From NCBI GenBank assembly GCA_019873665.1, contig JAIOAV010000016.1, forward strand, positions 1-58,692: DNA of 58,692 bases. The letters run 5' to 3'. Made by a program: the position numbers and the translations under genes. The notes under the pieces are model-generated. The model worked only from the letters and a program-made list of their open reading frames with translations, was not told the DNA's origin and did no database searches. Positions 9,190 through 16,821 of the stretch are shown here, in pieces (position 1 is the first letter of the stretch; every line of letters starts with the position of its first letter). Source of the stretch: Chloroflexota bacterium. Lineage in GTDB: Bacteria > Chloroflexota > Anaerolineae > JAAYEA01.

Positions 9190-10482
9190 ATGAAGCACCT
9201 GTTCCGTTTGTGGACAGGGTTAGCGCGGGCGTTCTTGGCGGCATTAGTGATTGCCGTGTGTGTGCCGTTTCCCGTCTCTGCCCAACCATTGCCTTCCCCC
9301 ACCGAGCCGGAGGGGAATTCCTACTACTTGCCCAGTATCCGTTTCCCCACGACGACGCGGCGGATGTATATCGAGGACTTGCTGCGTGCGCCGGTCATTG
9401 GGCTTTCGCCCCTTGCCAAAAAGCAGAGCGCGCAAATGACCTCGCAGGCGGCGACGGAGGTAGAGTCTGTGCCCCCACCAGAGATGGCCGTGCTGCAACC
9501 CAATGGGCTCTGTGATCCTTCTGCTGGGGGCAGCGACATGGCTGTAGGGTGGGATCCAGAAATGTGCGCGCAGATGGTGATCCGGCAAGGGGATCAGCTC
9601 TACCTGGCGGGGAAGCCTTTCACCTTTGTGGGGACCAATGTCTCGTACCTCCTGGAGGACTATTTCCCTGAGGAAGAGATGGAAAAGGTGGTCTCCTATC
9701 TGGCAGGCGTGGGCGTGACAGCGCTGCGCGTCTGGCTCTACCCGCAGCACAACCTGGATCGCGCCGAGCACCTCTTTGACTTGGGCGGCAAATACGGGGT
9801 GCGGTTCATCGTTACGCTCGAGAACTACTACTGGGACAAGGGCGCTTGGTGGTTCGACAACAGCGACCGCCTTCGCGAGGAATACCTCCCGCATGTGCGC
9901 GAGACAGTGACGCGATTCCGCGGGCGCACAGAGATCATGATGTGGGAGCTCATGAATGAGCCGAACTGCTCTGGCGATATCTACGGGAACTGCCCGGCGC
10001 ATCTGGTTCGTTGGGCGGCCCAGGTTTCGCGGGAGATCAAAGCGCTCGATCCCTGTCACCTCATCTCTGTTGGCGTGATGCGCATTGATCCCACACGAGA
10101 GACGTATCTCTGCCTGCATGCCATCCCGACGGTGGATGTGATCAGCATCCACCGGCCGGTGGGCGTCGAGTACCTCGGCGAGATGGAGGTCGCGCGCGAG
10201 CTCAACAAGCCGGTTTTTGTCGGGGAGGCTTACAGCGAAGCCTATGACGAGGGCTGCCATCTCCTCTACGATGGCGTATTGGCCGAGCGGGCGGAAAAGA
10301 TCGCAGCAGACCTGGCGCAGTCGCTCGCCGAAGGTGTGGACGGATATCTGCTCTGGCAGTATGGGCATGGCCAGGTGGTGCGGGACGGCGAAGTGAATTA
10401 TTACTGTGGCATGCAGGACTATATGCGGGATGATCCCGTCTGGGAGGTGTTGCGCCAAGCGCCGGTGTCGCGGCCTAACTGA
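9190..10482 (+). CDS. secreted GH5-like (clan GH-A) glycoside hydrolase
   Basis: 430 aa with a Sec signal peptide (cleavage expected after Ala31, VSA-QP), then an approximately 110-residue Pro-rich segment of unknown role, then a TIM-barrel hydrolase domain from about residue 135. The acid/base glutamate is E257 in MNEP and the nucleophile is E346 in VGEAYSE, the arrangement of GH5 cellulases and mannanases. The protein should act outside the cell on a beta-glucan or mannan; the substrate is not resolved. The ATG is preceded by AAGGAGACAA overlapping the rpiA end region. The reverse-strand frame covering this gene is a shadow. Confidence 0.82.
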   Translation: MKHLFRLWTGLARAFLAALVIAVCVPFPVSAQPLPSPTEPEGNSYYLPSIRFPTTTRRMYIEDLLRAPVIGLSPLAKKQSAQMTSQAATEVESVPPPEMAVLQPNGLCDPSAGGSDMAVGWDPEMCAQMVIRQGDQLYLAGKPFTFVGTNVSYLLEDYFPEEEMEKVVSYLAGVGVTALRVWLYPQHNLDRAEHLFDLGGKYGVRFIVTLENYYWDKGAWWFDNSDRLREEYLPHVRETVTRFRGRTEIMMWELMNEPNCSGDIYGNCPAHLVRWAAQVSREIKALDPCHLISVGVMRIDPTRETYLCLHAIPTVDVISIHRPVGVEYLGEMEVARELNKPVFVGEAYSEAYDEGCHLLYDGVLAERAEKIAADLAQSLAEGVDGYLLWQYGHGQVVRDGEVNYYCGMQDYMRDDPVWEVLRQAPVSRPN

Positions 10483-10579
10483 TCCGCGCAAAGGCGGGTG
10501 AGCCAAGTATGCGCTTGCGGCAGGACGCCACGATCTGCCGGTGTCGCAACGCCGAATGTGTGAGAGAGGTTGGCAAGCA

Positions 10580-11149
10580 ATGGCCCGGGTGAGAGTGGTT
10601 ACCTTGTCACGACAGCTAGCGAGCGGAGGAGATGTGCTGGCTGAAGCGTTGTCCGCACGCCTAGGCTGGCGTTGCCTGGGTCGCGATATCATTGACGCCG
10701 CGGCGCGAGCTTCCGGGGCCGCAGAGGCTGCTCTGGCCGATATTGACGAGCTCAACCTGTTGGGCATTCGCCCGCCCACAGCGGCCAAGCAGGCATACCG
10801 TCGGGCGGTGGAAGCCATCATTCGCGAGGCCGCTGCGGAGGGTCAGGTCATCATCGTGGGGCGGGGCGGCCAGGTCGTCCTGGGGCAGGAGCCGTCTGCG
10901 CTGCATGTTAAGGTTATCGCGTCCACTGCGCGTCGGCTGCGCTATCTCATGGTGCGCGAGCGCCTAGATGAAGAGGCTGCTATCAACCGCATCGTTGCCA
11001 GCGATCGAGCGCGGGCTAACTACTTGCGCCGCCAATACGGGGTACAATGGCTGGACCCGCAGTTGTATCATATGATGCTGAATGTAGACCCAGAAGATCT
11101 GTCGTGGGCGCAAGAGGTGATCCTCCGCGCTATCGAAACTAGGGTATGA
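10580..11149 (+). CDS. cytidylate kinase-like family protein
   Basis: 189 aa. The N-terminus (VVTLSRQLASGGD...LSARLG) matches the P-loop region of the cytidylate kinase-like family, in which the classic GxxGxGK is relaxed to SRQxxSGG. An internal IIVGRGG strand and an R-rich lid (RRQYGVQWLDPQLYH) also fit. A nucleotide or nucleoside kinase role is likely; the substrate is unknown. The ATG at 10580 has AGAGAGG 11 nt upstream. Its stop overlaps the next start by 4 bases (ATGA), and the third gene is HPRT, suggesting a nucleotide-metabolism operon. Confidence 0.8.
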   Translation: MARVRVVTLSRQLASGGDVLAEALSARLGWRCLGRDIIDAAARASGAAEAALADIDELNLLGIRPPTAAKQAYRRAVEAIIREAAAEGQVIIVGRGGQVVLGQEPSALHVKVIASTARRLRYLMVRERLDEEAAINRIVASDRARANYLRRQYGVQWLDPQLYHMMLNVDPEDLSWAQEVILRAIETRV

Positions 11150-11562
11150 AAGACAAAAAGCTACCTTCGCAAAGCCGGCCCAAGTTTGCTCATCCTAGCG
11201 AAGAGGAATTCAGCCGCATTCTGGACTTTTACCAGATCGAGTGGCAATACGAACCGACCTCCTTCCCCTTGGAGACGGATGAAAACGGGGAGGTGGTCGA
11301 GGCATTCAGCCCCGATTTCTATCTGCCTCAATATGACCTGTATATCGAGCTGACCACCATCCGCCAGAAGCTGATCGCCCGCAAGAACCGCAAAATCCGC
11401 CGGTTGCGGGAGCTTTACCCGAATATCAGCATCAAGCTGGTAAACCGCGCCGCCTTTGGCGAGCTGCTATTCAAGTATGGCTTACAGGAACGCCGGAATG
11501 ATCTGGTGGGTGAGGAGGCCCTGAAGAACAGTGACGACAGCGACATGCCCGCTAACGCCTGA
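11146..11562 (+). CDS. small PD-(D/E)XK-fold-like protein, HPRT-linked
   Basis: 138 aa, not a named family to me. The spacing E36...P56-D57...E68-L-T70 followed by a K/R-rich helix resembles a PD-(D/E)XK nuclease core of the short VSR/DUF559-like type, but the usual ExK lysine is Thr70, so catalysis is doubtful unless a lysine migrated (K76 and K80 are close). It overlaps the kinase-like gene by 4 bases and the HPRT gene by 32 bases, so translation is coupled on both sides and the three proteins probably work in one process. Confidence 0.65.
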   Translation: MKDKKLPSQSRPKFAHPSEEEFSRILDFYQIEWQYEPTSFPLETDENGEVVEAFSPDFYLPQYDLYIELTTIRQKLIARKNRKIRRLRELYPNISIKLVNRAAFGELLFKYGLQERRNDLVGEEALKNSDDSDMPANA

Positions 11563-12121
11563 AGATCAGATCCCACCGTATGTGGCGGATGACATCAGCG
11601 AGGTACTGATCAGCAGCGCGCGCATTCAGAAGCGCGTGCATGAGCTGGGCGCAGCCATCTCCCGCGACTATGCGGGCAAGGATCTGTTGATGGTCGGAGT
11701 GCTGCGTGGCGTCCTGTTTTTCATGGCTGACCTGCTGCGCGCTGTAACGATCCCGGTGTCGGTGGATTTCATGGCGATTTCGCGCTATGGGCCCTCAGAG
11801 CGCACGCGAGGCGTGGTGCGGTTTGTCAAGGATTTAGAGGAACCGATTGAGGGGCGGCACGTGCTGTTTGTTGAGGACATCATTGACACGGGCTTTACCT
11901 TGGGCTACATCCTCAAGAACCTGCGCACGCGACATCCCGCCAGTCTGCAGGTGTGTGTGCTACTGGACAAGCCACGTCTGCGGCTCATAGACCTCGATAT
12001 CGCTTATCAGGGGTTCGAGATCCCGGATCGCTTCGTCGTCGGCTACGGGCTGGATTATCGCCAGCGTTATCGCAACTTGCCTTTCATCGCCGTTCTCAAG
12101 CCGGAAGTGTACGCCAGCTAG
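11531..12121 (+). CDS. hpt: hypoxanthine phosphoribosyltransferase
   Basis: Purine salvage: transfers ribose 5-phosphate from PRPP to hypoxanthine or guanine. 196 aa. It has the PRPP-binding signature LFVEDIIDTGFTL (E115, D116, D119, T120), an upstream VGVLRGVLFF loop, the KPRLR lysine segment for purine contact, and the C-terminal F-VVGYGLDY metal/purine loop. Start is GTG 11531, inside the 3' end of the preceding gene; no in-frame ATG lies nearby. It ends the three-gene unit, 15 bp before a terminator hairpin. Confidence 0.93.
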   Translation: MTTATCPLTPEDQIPPYVADDISEVLISSARIQKRVHELGAAISRDYAGKDLLMVGVLRGVLFFMADLLRAVTIPVSVDFMAISRYGPSERTRGVVRFVKDLEEPIEGRHVLFVEDIIDTGFTLGYILKNLRTRHPASLQVCVLLDKPRLRLIDLDIAYQGFEIPDRFVVGYGLDYRQRYRNLPFIAVLKPEVYAS

Positions 12122-12136
12122 GAAAAGCGGCATGAA

Positions 12137-12167
12137 AAAGAGCCGACCTCAAAGGGGTCGGCTCTTT
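12137..12167 (-). terminator. intrinsic terminator shared by the ncRNA (-) and hpt (+)
   Basis: A 12-bp perfect stem (AAAGAGCCGACC at 12137-12148 with its complement at 12156-12167) and a 7-nt loop. Read on the minus strand it is followed by a run of T, so it fits best as the end of the non-coding RNA; on the plus strand it follows the hpt stop by 15 bp. Confidence 0.88.
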
Positions 12168-12600
12168 GCTCTAACAACCGAAGAGGCCCCAAGTAACCTT
12201 TGCTTGTCTTCCCGGTTCCGCCAACTCTTACTGGCTTTCGCCAGTCACACTCCTCACTCGGTTCGCCCTGTCTTTGGCATTTACCTCTGACCAGATGCGC
12301 TCATCTACCAAGCCTTCCGGCCTTTCGACTTGCTCGGAACTCGCCTTCGTACCAGTAATCTTTGCCGCCTGTCAACTTTCGCTTTCTGAGGTTTCCCCCA
12401 GTTCACTACTCCCTGACTCACCATCCGGGTAGAAATCTCCCGATTTTTCCGTCTGGCCTGGTAGCTCCCTGGTATGTCGCCATACCTTTCCTCTACCTCA
12501 CGAACAAGCCCTTCGTACGACTACTCGTTCTGCTCACCGATATGAGGTTGTAAAGCTGCCGGTCCGTTAAGTACTGCATTAGCTTCTCAGGACCTCTTCT
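12137..12600 (-). ncRNA. unassigned large structured RNA, about 460 nt
   Basis: A transcription unit without coding frame: strong promoter upstream, intrinsic terminator at its end. RNA bases 2-11 (12599-12590) pair with bases 412-421 (12189-12180) in a 10-bp helix that closes the whole molecule. Inside are hairpins with GNRA tetraloops: GCGA (12480-12477, 6-bp stem), GGGA (12441-12438, 5-bp), GAAA (12395-12392, 6-bp) and GAAA (12239-12236, 6-bp), plus a 5-bp AGCG-loop hairpin (12306-12293) and a 6-bp helix joining 12548-12543 to 12500-12495. I looked for RNase P, tmRNA, SRP, 6S, group I and II intron core motifs and did not find them. Function unknown. Confidence 0.75.
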
Positions 12601-12607
12601 GGCTATG

Positions 12608-12635
12608 ATTATACGCACCTTATCTGATTTGTCAA
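12608..12635 (-). promoter_or_regulatory. promoter of the structured RNA
   Basis: On the minus strand: perfect TTGACA (12635-12630), 16-bp spacer, perfect TATAAT (12613-12608). The expected start is at about 12600-12602, exactly where the end-closing helix begins. Confidence 0.88.
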
Positions 12636-12686
12636 GCCTGAAATGCTCATAAAGCGGTCAACTGAAGTTTAAAATTCTTCTGCCGA

Positions 12687-13421
12687 TCACTCCCGATAAC
12701 CTATGATCTCCACCTCGCCATTGCGGAGGATCACGTCGGTAAAGCAGACCGGCGCCTCCGCCAGAGTCGCCAGGCCGCTCGCCAGCGCATCGGCGACCTG
12801 ATCGCGCAATGTGGCGGGAGCCGGCTGGCCCGCCACGCGCAGGTCTACCAATGCCGCCTCAAAGGCGCAGTCCACAGCGCGCCACACCCCTGTAGCTGAA
12901 GCCCCGACGTTGAAAAAGCCCAGCGGCACCTGCGCTGTGAGCTTGACCTGGCCCGGCTCGAACGTGATCTTGAGATCCCTGACAGTCAATGGCATTTCCA
13001 CGTCCTGCAAGTATGTGGCCGCCTCTGTTGTCACGGTTTTGTCATCCAGCACGAGCTGAAAGCGATCACCAGGCTCCAAGTCGGTCAAAGCTTCCTGCAA
13101 CTGGGAAAAGGATGGCCTGTCCAGGCGCAGCAGGCCCGGCGCTCTGGTCGCCGTCTGGGTGGGTGTCGGCGTGGACATGGCCGTAGGGGTGGCGGAAGGG
13201 CGCAGAGTCGCTGTCGCCAAGGGCGCAAGCGTACGCACCGCCAAGCGTGTGGGCGTCGCTGCCGACGGGATCGCTGTCGCCCTGGGCCTGCTCTCTCGCA
13301 GCGACCGGGCAAAGCGGAGCACGTCGCCCAGCGCGCAGCCACTCAACGCCAGCCCGAAAAGCAACGCGCCCAGGATCGCCAGCATACGCCACGGGAGCTT
13401 TCCCGTTTTTCTTTTCATCAA
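12687..13421 (-). CDS. lipoprotein with Thr/Pro/Ala linker, function unknown
   Basis: 244 aa. An N-terminal hydrophobic signal ends in the lipobox LSGC (Cys29), so the protein should be lipid-anchored on the outer face of the membrane. Residues about 45-95 are a Thr/Pro/Ala-rich linker. The C-terminal 145 residues form a globular domain with beta strands and amphipathic segments (FxLVLDDKTVT, VKLTAQVPLGFFNV) that resembles lipid-binding LmeA/DUF2993-type folds, but this is only a pattern impression. Start is the first of two ATGs; a promoter lies about 65 nt upstream. Confidence 0.75.
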   Translation of the reverse strand: MMKRKTGKLPWRMLAILGALLFGLALSGCALGDVLRFARSLRESRPRATAIPSAATPTRLAVRTLAPLATATLRPSATPTAMSTPTPTQTATRAPGLLRLDRPSFSQLQEALTDLEPGDRFQLVLDDKTVTTEAATYLQDVEMPLTVRDLKITFEPGQVKLTAQVPLGFFNVGASATGVWRAVDCAFEAALVDLRVAGQPAPATLRDQVADALASGLATLAEAPVCFTDVILRNGEVEIIGYRE

Positions 13422-13487
13422 TCGTTCATCCTATCGTTTTGGCGGGCGCGCCACGCGGCATTTGCGCCCATATCTACACGTCGCGTC

Positions 13488-13516
13488 ATTATACCTGATT
13501 CAGCTCTTGTTGCCAA
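13488..13516 (-). promoter_or_regulatory. promoter of the lipoprotein gene
   Basis: On the minus strand: TTGGCA (13516-13511), 17-bp spacer, TATAAT (13493-13488). The rest of the 322-bp gap 13422-13743 holds only the terminator at 13691-13719; nothing else is seen. Confidence 0.75.
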
Positions 13517-13690
13517 AGCCGCTTCAGCGCTCGGATGGGCGGTGGTGTCTCGGCGGGGATGAGAAAGGGGATGACAAGATGGAGATGAACGGCAGAGAGA
13601 ATGCGAGAGCTTCTGATCACAGTGGCATCACGTGCTGCCACCGGCAGGTGGGCGGCGCGTCAGGTGTCGCGCCAGCGACGAACATCATGG

Positions 13691-13719
13691 CGCGGGCCAC
13701 CCGCGAAGGGTGGCCCGCG
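13691..13719 (-). terminator. hairpin after the PA14 protein gene
   Basis: A perfect 12-bp GC-rich stem (13691-13702 with 13708-13719) and a 5-nt loop, 25 bp after the stop of the PA14 gene. No T tract follows, so it may be a factor-assisted terminator or mRNA-stabilising hairpin. Confidence 0.6.
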
Positions 13720-13743
13720 TTGCATCACGTATCACCGCAGGTT

Positions 13744-15597
13744 CTAGCGGAAAAGCTGCCAGGTGCCGTCATTGTAGATGACGAAGGTTCCCTTGGCGTT
13801 GCTCCAGATCATCAGGCCATTCTGGAACGGCTCGATGGCGGCGAACAGACCACGCTCGGCTTCGGTCGCCCAACCCAGACGGCCCCGTACCCCCGCCTGC
13901 TCTCGCCAGATCTTGCCAAAGCCACGCACAGGCTGGGAGAAGCCTGGCGGCGGGATGAGACTCGGGTCAGACGCTGGCTGCCCCTCGTCCCACGTGTCCG
14001 CAAAGCTCTGCCACGTGCCGGTGTTGTACAGGGCATACATGGTGCGGGTATCGGAACGCCAGAACATATAGCCGCCCTGGAATCCTTGTTCCGCGCACCA
14101 GAGCGACTGCTCCGGCGCGAGGGCGCAACCCAGCCGGCTGCGCACCGTCGCATTGTTGTTCCAGATATTGCCGAACCCTGCTTGCGGCAGGATGGCGCAA
14201 ACCGGTGGCGGCGGCGGAACGGGTGTCGGCGATGGCGCTACAGCACCCTTGAGCACGAATTTGATGGCGTCAAAGCCGAGACGCTTGCTCGCGTACGCTT
14301 CACCGGTGTTGTCGGCGAGATAGACATACTCGCCGCCGCCCGCATGAAAGTAGAAGGTGCCGAGCTTCACCCACTGGTCAAAGTAGAGGGCCTGGGCGAT
14401 CACGGCGTCGTCGCGCTGACCATTGTGAAAGACGCGATAGCGCGCCGCACGGGTGTCGGCATAGTTGCGCGGGATAAAGGCATAGACATCGTAGTACCCC
14501 GCGCTAGATAGCCTGGGCGTCCAGGTCGCCGCGTTCAACACCTGATAGACGCTGTTATAGGTGTAGAACATGTGCCCGCCATAGCCGATGCTTGCCTGGA
14601 ACCAGCCGGAAGGTGGCCCGCTCCGGCTAAACCCGGCACTGAGATCATCCACGATGACCTCTGTGACCGCTGGAGGCACCGGCACCGGTGTCACTGGCGC
14701 CGGAATCACCCCGCCGGCCTGCCACCATACCTGCGCCGAGGCAACGCCTGCATTCTCATAATACTCAACGCGCACGGCGTGATTGCCCTGGCTGACGTAT
14801 ATGGTCTTGCTGGCGGTTGTGGTCGCGCTCTGGTCAAACCAGCGATCAATCACCAGTGTGCTATCTACCCAGACGCGCACGCCGTCATCGGTGCGGGAAA
14901 AGAATGTGTAGTTCCCGGCATTGAAGAAGAGCTCACGTGTCCAGCGCACCGAAAAGCAATCGGCCGGCAGGGCCGCGTCAGGTGCGCCATAGCCCCAGTT
15001 AAAGTTGATCTCGGCGTCTTGGCGGACCACTACAGGCGCGCCAGAAAGCCAGCGGTTGCCGAAATATTCGCCCCTGAAGGCGCTGGTGGGCACTGGCGCC
15101 GCGCCATCTACGCGCTCCCAGAACATCTTGGCGACCGCCCGATCCGTGTTATCGAAATACTCCATACGGACATAGTGGTAGCCGGCGGCCAGCGTGATCG
15201 GCACTTCATACCTGGTCTCGGGCTGCACTTGCCACTTGTCCAGCACTGGCTGCTCGTCTATCCAGAGGCGCACACCATCATCCGTGACGACGGTGAAGCG
15301 ATAGGTGCCGCCAGCAAAGTGGATGAAGCCTGTCCAGCGCACCGAAAAATGCTCGTTCGGGATGGAAGGATCGGGCGAATCCAGATTCCAGCCGAAATCG
15401 ATAAAGTTGTCTGTGCGAACCAGCTTGGGAGCGCCCGTCAGATTCTGGTTGTCAAAGTATTCGGCTCTCCAGGGGCCATAGTTCTCCAACGCCATGACTG
15501 GCGGTGTGAACTGCCAACCAGCGCCCAGTGCAGTTAGGATCAACACCGATACTGCCAAACAGCGCCACACCACGTTGAATCTGCTCTGTCTACGCAT
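13744..15597 (-). CDS. secreted protein: two PA14 domains, golvesin/xanthan-lyase-like domain, LGFP-like repeats
   Basis: 617 aa with a Sec signal peptide (cleavage expected after Ala36). Two PA14 domains follow (about 40-175 and 180-315), each with the FSVRWT...TDDGVRVWID core used in carbohydrate binding. Residues about 330-465 match the golvesin C-terminal/xanthan-lyase-associated type domain (GYYDVYAFIPRN). The C-terminal 135 residues hold two LGFP-like repeats (FGxIWxxxxxVRxRLGxA...). Pro/Val linkers separate the parts. No catalytic domain is seen: this looks like a cell-surface or extracellular glycan-binding protein. The ATG at 15597 has AAGGAGGGG upstream; the longer open frame lacks a signal peptide. 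Confidence 0.82.
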   Translation of the reverse strand: MRRQSRFNVVWRCLAVSVLILTALGAGWQFTPPVMALENYGPWRAEYFDNQNLTGAPKLVRTDNFIDFGWNLDSPDPSIPNEHFSVRWTGFIHFAGGTYRFTVVTDDGVRLWIDEQPVLDKWQVQPETRYEVPITLAAGYHYVRMEYFDNTDRAVAKMFWERVDGAAPVPTSAFRGEYFGNRWLSGAPVVVRQDAEINFNWGYGAPDAALPADCFSVRWTRELFFNAGNYTFFSRTDDGVRVWVDSTLVIDRWFDQSATTTASKTIYVSQGNHAVRVEYYENAGVASAQVWWQAGGVIPAPVTPVPVPPAVTEVIVDDLSAGFSRSGPPSGWFQASIGYGGHMFYTYNSVYQVLNAATWTPRLSSAGYYDVYAFIPRNYADTRAARYRVFHNGQRDDAVIAQALYFDQWVKLGTFYFHAGGGEYVYLADNTGEAYASKRLGFDAIKFVLKGAVAPSPTPVPPPPPVCAILPQAGFGNIWNNNATVRSRLGCALAPEQSLWCAEQGFQGGYMFWRSDTRTMYALYNTGTWQSFADTWDEGQPASDPSLIPPPGFSQPVRGFGKIWREQAGVRGRLGWATEAERGLFAAIEPFQNGLMIWSNAKGTFVIYNDGTWQLFR

Positions 15598-15699
15598 TGT
15601 GATCTTCTTCCCCTCCTTACATCCACCTTGCCAAATCAGCGCCGCTATGCTCGCCGCCACGCATCTAGGGGGATCTCCGGGCTGACGCCTGCATAGCTC

Positions 15700-15708
15700 A
15701 TTATAGCA
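15700..15708 (-). promoter_or_regulatory. extended -10 promoter of the PA14 gene
   Basis: Minus strand TGC-TATAAT (15708-15700), about 100 nt before the ATG; no good -35 at 16-18 bp. Between 15709 and 15988 I see no gene or clear signal. Confidence 0.5.
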
Positions 15709-15988
15709 CATTTGCTTCGCACGGCTATGTCAAATGCCCACCCGCCGACTGACACTCCTTGCCGGTTCGGTGTGCTGACGTGGGTCGGCGATCTTCTTAC
15801 ATATGAGGACGTTGCTTCAGCCCGGTTGGTTGCGGGGATATATGAGATGTCCTGTCAATCTTGACGTCAATTCGGAGGCAAGAGTCATCCTTTCCCCGAA
15901 GACGCGACGGTGGTTGCCCTGGACACAAAGATAAGCGGGAAGATCAGGTGGTGGATGTCAGAGTTGGAGGACGGCGTCGCATCACACA

Positions 15989-16020
15989 GCGGCCCCACCA
16001 GCGATCGCCGGTGGGGCCGC
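15989..16020 (-). terminator. terminator after the retropepsin gene
   Basis: An 11-bp GC-rich stem (GCGGCCCCACC at 15989-15999 with its complement at 16010-16020), 10-nt loop, directly downstream of the stop at 16025. Weak T tract. Confidence 0.6.
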
Positions 16021-16024
16021 TTTC

Positions 16025-16456
16025 CTAAAAGCAGATCGTGAACTGCTTGATGTTGCCATTGTAGATCAGGATGCTGCGTGATAGCACATCTCGCCCGATC
16101 AGGCACTGGATTGGCACCCCGCGCAGTGGCGCTTCGATGACAGTGGTATCCAGCGTCATCAGTCCGTCCATAAAAGAGAGCCGGACCGCATACTTGTCGC
16201 AAAGGACATCGCTAGAGGCCGGGGTCTGAATCCACGCGGCGCCCACTGGCTGCAAGCCAAGCTGCTGCGCCAGCCCCTGCTGGATGACTGTGCCCGTCGC
16301 GCCAGTATCAATCAGCGCCACAACTGCAATGGGTGGCGGAATAGGCCGAGCTTCCTTGCTGAAGGCCTCCTCTGCAGCCGACGTGATGGCAACGGTTACC
16401 CGCAAACATGGCCCATCCGCCTCCAGATTCGGCAACGTCTGCGTCAGTGATGGCAT
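16025..16456 (-). CDS. retropepsin-like aspartic protease
   Basis: 143 aa. The active-site motif ALIDTGATGTV (D50-T51-G52-A53) and the C-terminal flap/second-strand motif CLIGRDVL are those of single-domain clan AA (retroviral-type) aspartic proteases, which act as homodimers with one Asp from each subunit. The substrate is unknown. The start codon lies one base after the stop of the DUF5678 gene, so translation is coupled. The same pairing is, to my knowledge, recurrent in Chloroflexota and cyanobacteria, which suggests a functional link. Confidence 0.8.
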   Translation of the reverse strand: MPSLTQTLPNLEADGPCLRVTVAITSAAEEAFSKEARPIPPPIAVVALIDTGATGTVIQQGLAQQLGLQPVGAAWIQTPASSDVLCDKYAVRLSFMDGLMTLDTTVIEAPLRGVPIQCLIGRDVLSRSILIYNGNIKQFTICF

Positions 16457-16457
16457 G

Positions 16458-16697
16458 TCAGATATCCAGCATCTGGGAGACGAATTGCTGCACGGGCTCG
16501 ACCTCGACTATCTGCTTGGTCAGGAATGGCACATTTCCCAGCTGCTGGTATCCCTGCCGGATCGCGTCCTGCTCGGTATCGAATACTCCCAGCACTTTTT
16601 CTTTGCTGATCAACACATATTTCCCTCTCGCGCGTGAGAGCAACCGCTCTCGTTCACGGCGGTAGGTTTCCAGCTCTTGCATAAGCATACTTGGCAT
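16458..16697 (-). CDS. DUF5678-family small protein
   Basis: 79 aa. The core RGKYVLISKEKVLGVFD followed by a helix and VPFLTKQIVEVEP fits DUF5678, a small alpha/beta domain of unknown function. The ATG at 16697 is preceded by a near-perfect AGGAGGTG with a 5-nt gap; two further in-frame ATGs (16688, 16682) are less well placed. A consensus promoter lies 75 nt upstream. With the protease downstream it forms a compact two-gene unit closed by its own terminator. A substrate, tag or regulator of the protease are possible roles; none is shown. Confidence 0.8.
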   Translation of the reverse strand: MPSMLMQELETYRRERERLLSRARGKYVLISKEKVLGVFDTEQDAIRQGYQQLGNVPFLTKQIVEVEPVQQFVSQMLDI

Positions 16698-16770
16698 AGA
16701 ACACCTCCTGCTGCAAGCCACCCCAAATATACTTGCAGAGGCCATCGAAAAACGATCTACTGTTGCTTGT

Positions 16771-16799
16771 ATTATAGTCTATGCAGTGGCGGATGTCAA
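16771..16799 (-). promoter_or_regulatory. promoter of the DUF5678-protease pair
   Basis: Minus strand: perfect TTGACA (16799-16794), 17-bp spacer, perfect TATAAT (16776-16771). Confidence 0.88.
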
Positions 16800-16821
16800 G
16801 GTTTCGCGCATACGTTCTCAT

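Noticed and set aside
9244..10821. 525-codon open frame on the minus strand
   Set aside because: It lies antisense to the GH5-like gene and the kinase-like gene, both with clear motifs and ribosome sites; its translation is Arg/His/Pro-rich without a domain. A GC-bias shadow.
12362..12553. 63-codon plus-strand frame inside the structured RNA region
   Set aside because: No ribosome site, no conserved composition, and it is antisense to a promoter- and terminator-bounded RNA with strong base pairing.
12137..12600. RNase P RNA, tmRNA or group II intron as identity of the RNA
   Set aside because: A GAGGAAAG string and a closing helix recall RNase P, but the universal 3' ACAGAA...GGCUUA block is missing; no tRNA-like end or tag ORF for tmRNA; no domain V or reverse transcriptase for an intron.
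13159..14511. 450-codon open frame on the plus strand
   Set aside because: Covers parts of two minus-strand genes and an intergenic gap; no coherent domain.
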